Shown here: piece after piece, positions 59,593 to 64,000 of the stretch
Position numbering within the stretch: the stretch's first letter is position 1
How the letters are laid out: each line of letters opens with the position of its first letter
NCBI RefSeq assembly: GCF_013141775.1
Contig: NZ_WHOB01000041.1
Coordinates: 1-64,000 of the forward strand
DNA from: Paenibacillus phytohabitans
GTDB taxonomy: Bacteria; Bacillota; Bacilli; Paenibacillales; Paenibacillaceae
DNA length: 64,000 bases
Reading direction: 5' to 3'
Translations under genes and position numbers: made by a program
Notes under the pieces: generated by a model
Database searches by the model: none
Told to the model about the DNA's origin: nothing
The model's input: only the letters and a program-made list of their open reading frames with translations

Positions 59593-59694
59593 GAGATGTC
59601 ATCCTTTCTGTGTGGTGATGTAGTCATTGTTTAAACGGTGCCTATCATTTTGAAACAAACAGAAGGGGATGGTCTTTAAGGCGCTTGACAATTT

Positions 59695-59720
59695 GTTTCG
59701 GCCTAATTCCGTAAGGGTAA
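59695..59720 (+). promoter_or_regulatory. Sigma-B-like promoter of the DUF948 gene
   Basis: GTTTCG (59695-59700) and GGGTAA (59715-59720) are separated by 14 bases, in agreement with the sigma-B consensus GTTTAA-N12/14-GGGTAT. It lies about 50 bases before the start codon. Confidence 0.6.
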
Positions 59721-59773
59721 CTATGCAGTAACAGGCAGAGCCAAACGACATTATAAGACATTCGGAAGGGGTT

Positions 59774-60286
59774 ATGGAAATGATCATTGAACTTAGCGTA
59801 GCACTAGTTGCTGTTGCATTCGCAGTCCTCGTATTCTTCTTAATTAAAACCTTGAAATCAGCGAAGGAATCCCTCGACAAGGTTAGTCAGACTCTGCAGG
59901 AAGTGCAAAAGACCATTGATGAGCTTACCTATGAAGTGAAAACAACGGTCAGACATGCCAACGATATCACTGCCGATGTTCAGGGCAAAATTCAGAAGAT
60001 CGATCCTATTGTCGATTCTGTGAAGAACCTCGGTGATGTGATGAATGAACTGACACTGACCGTGAAGCAGGTATCGGTAACCGTCATTGAGAAATTCCGC
60101 AAATCACGCGAACTGAAGGATAAGGCCAAATCTGTATCTATTGCAGAAGTTCCGCTTACTCCGTCCGAAGAAAGAACGATTCAATCCTATGAAGCGGTAA
60201 ACGAAAGCAAGTCCAAGGGTAAAATAGCAACAGCGCTTAAGGGCGTGGATGCTGCAGCCGCCATCTGGCAGAAGTTCCGCCATTAA
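59774..60286 (+). CDS. DUF948-type membrane-anchored protein (YtxG-like)
   Basis: The 170-residue protein has one N-terminal membrane helix (about 3-27), then a long heptad-patterned helix (TLKSAKESLDKVSQTLQEVQKTIDELTYEV and on to about 110), then a polar tail. This is the DUF948 arrangement of general-stress proteins such as B. subtilis YtxG, whose exact role is not known. GGAAGGGG precedes the ATG, with a sigma-B-like promoter upstream. Confidence 0.82.
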   Translation: MEMIIELSVALVAVAFAVLVFFLIKTLKSAKESLDKVSQTLQEVQKTIDELTYEVKTTVRHANDITADVQGKIQKIDPIVDSVKNLGDVMNELTLTVKQVSVTVIEKFRKSRELKDKAKSVSIAEVPLTPSEERTIQSYEAVNESKSKGKIATALKGVDAAAAIWQKFRH

Positions 60287-60350
60287 TCAGGTTAAGTAGC
60301 GCAGGGTTCAGGCCAAGGGCAATTACAGCTTATGAGAGGCGGGAGTTTAT

Positions 60351-60887
60351 ATGAAAATCGTTATTCTTTTGCTTAGTCTGCTTTCTCCCTTTATCACCAT
60401 TCCGCCGCAAGCTGAGACTGTCCCTGCCGCTTCTTCGGCAACCGTGCAACCGCCGGTAAGGCTCGCATTCGAGCATAGTGTCAATACAGTTCCCTACATA
60501 AGCAGTTTCGAGTCTCTGGCGGGGGTTACCCTGTATATGCCGGAAGAAGCGCTGCTGCAGACCAAAGGTATCCCGCCTGCGATTACTCCGGACCCTTGGG
60601 GAGATTGCCTGGAATATCAATATGCTGACGTCTCCGCCGGTGTTTGTGAGGGCGTTGTCCTCTATGTACATGCTTCACCTTCCCAGGCAGAACAGTTCGG
60701 CCTGAATCTTAACGGTCAGGAACTGAATCCGGTAACGGCCAGCCTGCAGGAGACATTGGGGGCCCCGGATTTTGAAGCCGAGGACGGCGATGTATATATA
60801 AGAGGAAGTGCAGCGCTCAAAGTCTACCGCAATATGAACACCGGACAATGGGAGGGTATTGATTTATTTGACGGAAATTCCTTCTGA
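60351..60887 (+). CDS. Secreted hypothetical protein, 178 residues
   Basis: A signal peptide (MKIVILLLSLLSPFITIPPQAE) leads to a region with FEHSVNTVPYISSFESLAGV and a C-terminal domain near 115-178 (FGLNLNGQELNPVTASLQETLGAPDF) of the kind seen in DUF4309-like stalk or envelope proteins. The family is not certain. GCGGGAG precedes the ATG. Confidence 0.65.
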   Translation: MKIVILLLSLLSPFITIPPQAETVPAASSATVQPPVRLAFEHSVNTVPYISSFESLAGVTLYMPEEALLQTKGIPPAITPDPWGDCLEYQYADVSAGVCEGVVLYVHASPSQAEQFGLNLNGQELNPVTASLQETLGAPDFEAEDGDVYIRGSAALKVYRNMNTGQWEGIDLFDGNSF

Positions 60888-60891
60888 GGCT

Positions 60892-60917
60892 GTTTCAAGG
60901 GCGGCAATTTAGGTTAA
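60892..60917 (+). promoter_or_regulatory. Sigma-B-like promoter of the YflT-like gene
   Basis: GTTTCA (60892-60897) and GGTTAA (60912-60917) are 14 bases apart, the same spacing as the element before the DUF948 gene. It lies about 60 bases before the start codon. Confidence 0.5.
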
Positions 60918-60978
60918 TGAATGCTCAGTCATCTTTTAACTGCGTTGCCCTCTTAAACAATACAAGGAGAGTGATTTC

Positions 60979-61326
60979 ATGGATTCAATCGGTACACAGG
61001 CATATGCCAAGTTGCTGGAGAATGGTGTTCAGGCGATAGAAGAAGTGAATCGTCTGCGTAGCAGCGGCTATACAAGAGATGACCTCTACGTGATCAGTCA
61101 CGATGAAGACCGTGAAGGCCGTATCGTGGATGCTGCAGACGTGAACGAAGTCGGGCTCAGCGAAGAAGGATTATTTGGTGCGATTGCTAACCTTTTCCGT
61201 TCACGCGGCGATGCTCTCCGGTTCAAGATTACTTCGCTCGGCTTTAGTAGCGCGGAAGCGGCATTTTATGAGAAGGAGCTCGATTTGGGCAAAGTTCTCG
61301 TTATCGCCAAAAGAAATCCGAAATAA
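60979..61326 (+). CDS. YflT-like general stress protein
   Basis: The 115-residue protein has the pattern of the heat-induced stress protein YflT domain: an N-terminal VQAIEEVNRLRSSGYTRDDLYVIS block and a C-terminal GFSSAEAAFYEKELDLGKVLVI block. Members are sigma-B-controlled stress proteins in Bacillus with unknown biochemistry. AAGGAGAG precedes the ATG; a sigma-B-like promoter lies upstream and a perfect 17-base terminator downstream. Confidence 0.85.
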   Translation: MDSIGTQAYAKLLENGVQAIEEVNRLRSSGYTRDDLYVISHDEDREGRIVDAADVNEVGLSEEGLFGAIANLFRSRGDALRFKITSLGFSSAEAAFYEKELDLGKVLVIAKRNPK

Positions 61327-61365
61327 TTGCCGGTCAGCCTTCTGTGACCTCTATAGTCCAATAGC

Positions 61366-61411
61366 GTAACCTCCAGCCCCACTACAAGCAGTGGGGCTGG
61401 AGGTTACTTTG
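61366..61411 (+). terminator. Terminator after the YflT-like gene
   Basis: GTAACCTCCAGCCCCAC (61366-61382) pairs perfectly with GTGGGGCTGGAGGTTAC (61391-61407), followed by TTTG. Confidence 0.8.
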
Positions 61412-61540
61412 TTGAAGACGAGGGCCTGGTTCTCTTCCAATATCTTGATATATGGAAACAGGCCGTTCAAATATCGTATGATAGAGTGATAGAATTACAG
61501 GTTTTACGGTCCTAATACTATTCGTGTGAGGTGAGGGAGC

Positions 61541-62713
61541 TTGAGAATTTTAATCGTAGATGACAATCCGACCAATGTAATCATTATCCGTGAAATCCTG
61601 AAAAAAGAAGATTACCGGAATTTTATAACGGCTTCGTCCGCTAAAGATATGTTGAAGCTGCTCGGTGTGGGTTCTGGCGTAGATGAGAAGCAACCTAAGC
61701 AGTCGGATGTGGATTTGATACTGCTGGATATGATGATGCCGGAGATGGACGGGATTGAGGCATGCCGTGTGGTTCAGCAATATGAGCATCTGAAGGACAT
61801 TCCCATTATTATGGTCACCGCTGTGGGAGATTCCAAGAAGCTCGCAGAAGCACTGGATGCAGGTGCCGTGGATTATGTTACGAAACCGATTAACAAGGTG
61901 GAACTGATGGCCCGCATCCGTCTGGCACTGCGGCTGAAACGCGAGAAGGATTGGCATAAGGAGCGGGATCAGCGCATCCAGGATGAGCTGAAGCTGGCTG
62001 CCTTAGTGCAGAATGCAGTACTCAGCTTGCCGCTTACCGAGGAAACGTTTGAGGTGCATGCCATTTATCAGCCGTCCTTTGAGCTGGCCGGTGACTTATA
62101 CGCCTGGTATCCGCTGGGTGACGGGCGTTATGCTGTCATTCTGCTGGATATGATGGGACACGGGATCTCTTCATCGCTGTTCTGTATGTTCCTGGCCTCG
62201 GTATTGAAGGATACCGTGACTACCTATGTTGAGCCGGAGAAGGTTATCCAAGAACTCAACAGGCGCTTCAACCAGCTCTACATCGAGAAGCAGCTGGTCC
62301 AGTATTACTTCACGGCAATCTATCTTGTCATTGATACACGGATGAAGCGGATTGATTATGTGAATGCCGGACATCCGCCGGCGCTGTTATTCGAAGGAGA
62401 GGCCAAGACTCCGGTTCTGCTGGAGAGCAACTGCCACCCGGTCGGGCTGTTTGACCGGATTGATATCCAGCCGCAGAGCCTCAGCTATGAGGAAGAAGGC
62501 CATCTGGTGCTGTTTACAGACGGCTTACTGGAAATGGTCCAGGGAGAGCAGGCGGAGCAGCTCGAATTCATGATCGGGCATTTGAATGCCGGTCATGACT
62601 GGCAGGAAGAGGTTATGCGCACTGCTTTCCTGAATGAGCCTGTGAATCAGGAGCGCGATGACGATAAGTGTCTGGTATGGATTTCGCTGAAGAAAGGAAC
62701 AGATAGGGAATGA
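61541..62713 (+). CDS. Receiver-PP2C phosphatase (RsbU/SpoIIE family)
   Basis: The protein has 390 residues from a TTG preceded by GAGGTGAGGG. The receiver domain has VDDNP at 6-10, phosphoacceptor Asp63 in LLDMMMPEMDG and KPINKVEL. After a short coiled coil, a SpoIIE/PP2C domain carries GDLYAWYPLGDGRYAVILLD, MGHGISSSL and the late LVLFTDGLLEM and DDDKCLVW blocks that bind metal. Such proteins dephosphorylate an anti-anti-sigma factor under control of a sensor kinase. It overlaps the next kinase gene by four bases (ATGA), so the two form a signalling pair. Confidence 0.92.
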   Translation: MRILIVDDNPTNVIIIREILKKEDYRNFITASSAKDMLKLLGVGSGVDEKQPKQSDVDLILLDMMMPEMDGIEACRVVQQYEHLKDIPIIMVTAVGDSKKLAEALDAGAVDYVTKPINKVELMARIRLALRLKREKDWHKERDQRIQDELKLAALVQNAVLSLPLTEETFEVHAIYQPSFELAGDLYAWYPLGDGRYAVILLDMMGHGISSSLFCMFLASVLKDTVTTYVEPEKVIQELNRRFNQLYIEKQLVQYYFTAIYLVIDTRMKRIDYVNAGHPPALLFEGEAKTPVLLESNCHPVGLFDRIDIQPQSLSYEEEGHLVLFTDGLLEMVQGEQAEQLEFMIGHLNAGHDWQEEVMRTAFLNEPVNQERDDDKCLVWISLKKGTDRE

Positions 62714-64000
62714 AGATAAAGGCTAAACTGCTAATCGGCTTCAGTGCCATGCTGGCCATTATGCTGGCTCTTACCATGATCGGGTATGACCGGCTTCATT
62801 ATATGAGCGGACAGCTTGACAGCTTCCAGGAGAGATACAGCAAAGGCCGCTCCTCTTCGGGGCTTCGCGGTGAAGTGAATGATATGGCACGGATCTTAAC
62901 CACCTCGATGCTTAACGCGGATACACTCTCTGTGGATGCCCAGAAGGCGGAAATTAACAGCAAGGTGCTCAAAGCTGAGGAGCATCTGAAGAATATACAG
63001 GACTCCATGAAGACCACAGAAGAATTACAGCTGTTATCGCGGATTGAGGCTTCTTATTCTGCGTATAAGAATTATCAGAATAAAGTGCTGGAGATGCTGA
63101 CCGCCGGGTACTTCCAGAATGCCAATACTTACCGTAATACAGAAGGACAAGATATCCAGAATGAGGTGCTGAACAGTCTGAATGCACTTTCCGATTATAA
63201 TGCCTTCCGGATGACTGATGAGACCGCCAAAGCCAAGGAGGCTTCCGAGCGTTCGATTCAGATGGTAACCCTGATTATGATTGTGGGACTGCTGCTGGGG
63301 CTTGGGGTGATCCTGTGGGTTATTCCGAGTATTACGCGCGGTCTGAGTGTCGTATCCATGATGATTACCAGCTTTGGCAACGGCAAGATACGGGCGATCC
63401 GGCGGATCAAGGTCAAATCCAAAGATGAGATTGGTGATGTAGCCCGTGTGTTCCAGCAGATGGCTGAGGATATTGAGCAGAAACAGCAGCTTGAACGATC
63501 CTATGCCCAGGCGCAGAGTGATCAGGCTTGGCTGAATGCGAACATAGCCCGGGTAACGGAGCTGCTGCGCGGCGTCAGTTCACTGGATCAGGTGTCGCAG
63601 ACTTTTATCAGTGAGTTCACGCCTGTGCTGGGAGCCCAGTACGGTGCTGTATATTTGAAGGATCAGAACAATCCCAACCTGCTGGTCAGCAGCGCTTTCT
63701 ATGCCGGTGAGGAAGGCCTCAAACCGAAGGAGAGCTTCGAAATCGGTCAGGGGCTGGTCGGGCAGAGTGCCTTGGACAAGCTGCCGATTAAGCTGACAGA
63801 GGCTCCGGATAATTATATTTCCATTTCCTCCGGATTCGGGGAATCGCATCCGAGTTACATTTCCATCCATCCGCTTTTATTTGAAGATGAGCTTATGGGG
63901 GTAGTGGAATTCGCTTCCTTCACTCCTTTCTCGGTGCTGCAGAATGAGCTGCTTCATCAGCTTTCGAATAATCTGGGTATCATTCTGAATAATATCGGCC
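62710..64000 (+). CDS. Membrane sensor kinase with HAMP and GAF domains (partial at window end)
   Basis: The open frame starts at the ATG of the ATGA overlap and runs off the window after 430 residues. An N-terminal membrane helix (about 7-25) and a second (about 185-208) enclose a four-helix-bundle outer sensor; HAMP follows (to about 265), a helical linker and a GAF domain from about 290 (LDQVSQTFISEFTPVLGAQYGAVYLK). A histidine-kinase core is expected beyond the edge but is not seen. It probably controls the PP2C phosphatase encoded just upstream. Confidence 0.85.
   Translation, partial: MKIKAKLLIGFSAMLAIMLALTMIGYDRLHYMSGQLDSFQERYSKGRSSSGLRGEVNDMARILTTSMLNADTLSVDAQKAEINSKVLKAEEHLKNIQDSMKTTEELQLLSRIEASYSAYKNYQNKVLEMLTAGYFQNANTYRNTEGQDIQNEVLNSLNALSDYNAFRMTDETAKAKEASERSIQMVTLIMIVGLLLGLGVILWVIPSITRGLSVVSMMITSFGNGKIRAIRRIKVKSKDEIGDVARVFQQMAEDIEQKQQLERSYAQAQSDQAWLNANIARVTELLRGVSSLDQVSQTFISEFTPVLGAQYGAVYLKDQNNPNLLVSSAFYAGEEGLKPKESFEIGQGLVGQSALDKLPIKLTEAPDNYISISSGFGESHPSYISIHPLLFEDELMGVVEFASFTPFSVLQNELLHQLSNNLGIILNNIG

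Overview
The gene content, gene order and regulator types suggest a Paenibacillus-like member of the Bacillales with moderately high G+C. The marks are LplB/YtcP-type carbohydrate permeases with large lipoprotein binding proteins, YesM/YesN two-component proteins, membrane-anchored AraC regulators, many glycoside hydrolases, strong GGAGG ribosome binding sites, TTG and GTG starts, and many short structured intergenic repeats. No rRNA, tRNA, insertion sequence, prophage or CRISPR array was seen. All calls come from reading the sequence; no database search was run.

Layout. (1) 1-906: a proline/alanine-rich gene end and a polysaccharide deacetylase. (2) 1542-9162: an operon for plant cell-wall oligosaccharides, holding a GH105 unsaturated-uronyl hydrolase, an SGNH esterase, two permeases, a binding lipoprotein and a 591-residue protein of unknown function. 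(3) 9531-24600: a secreted beta-helix protein with Ig-like domains, a membrane AraC regulator, an opposed cupin-AraC regulator, an unrecognised 221-residue protein, a giant GH2 enzyme and a GH94 phosphorylase. (4) 25260-29470: a P1B-4 metal-efflux ATPase behind a Fur/PerR-like box, thioredoxin reductase, a glutaredoxin-like protein and a GNAT acetyltransferase. (5) 30001-34886: the xylose genes xylR, xylA and xylB, with an XylR-type operator and a cre site. (6) 35270-45220: a YesN/YesM two-component pair, a second LplB/YtcP/lipoprotein transporter and a GH95 fucosidase. (7) 45659-58461: mixed genes, including a transglutaminase-like protein, a MerR/nitroreductase pair, a 51-bp tandem repeat array, a lysine permease under a lysine riboswitch, CvfC, an MBL-fold hydrolase, an ABC-F ATPase, a cation diffusion facilitator and an SH3/NlpC-P60 hydrolase. 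(8) 58710-64000: small stress-type genes (DUF1328, DUF948, YflT-like), two with sigma-B-like promoters, then a receiver-PP2C phosphatase overlapping a large sensor kinase that runs off the window.

Working together: regions 2, 3, 5 and 6 look like a plant-polysaccharide programme. Secreted and cytoplasmic enzymes would trim pectin-, xylan- and fucose-containing glycans, two ABC importers bring in oligomers, GH105/GH2/GH94/GH95 finish them, and XylAB feeds xylose to the pentose phosphate pathway, with local activators and CcpA-type repression. The most distinctive non-coding signals are the two same-period 51-bp arrays, a four-copy palindromic element, a MITE-like element with terminal inverted repeats, the metal-ATPase leader, and the lysine riboswitch with an extra hairpin.
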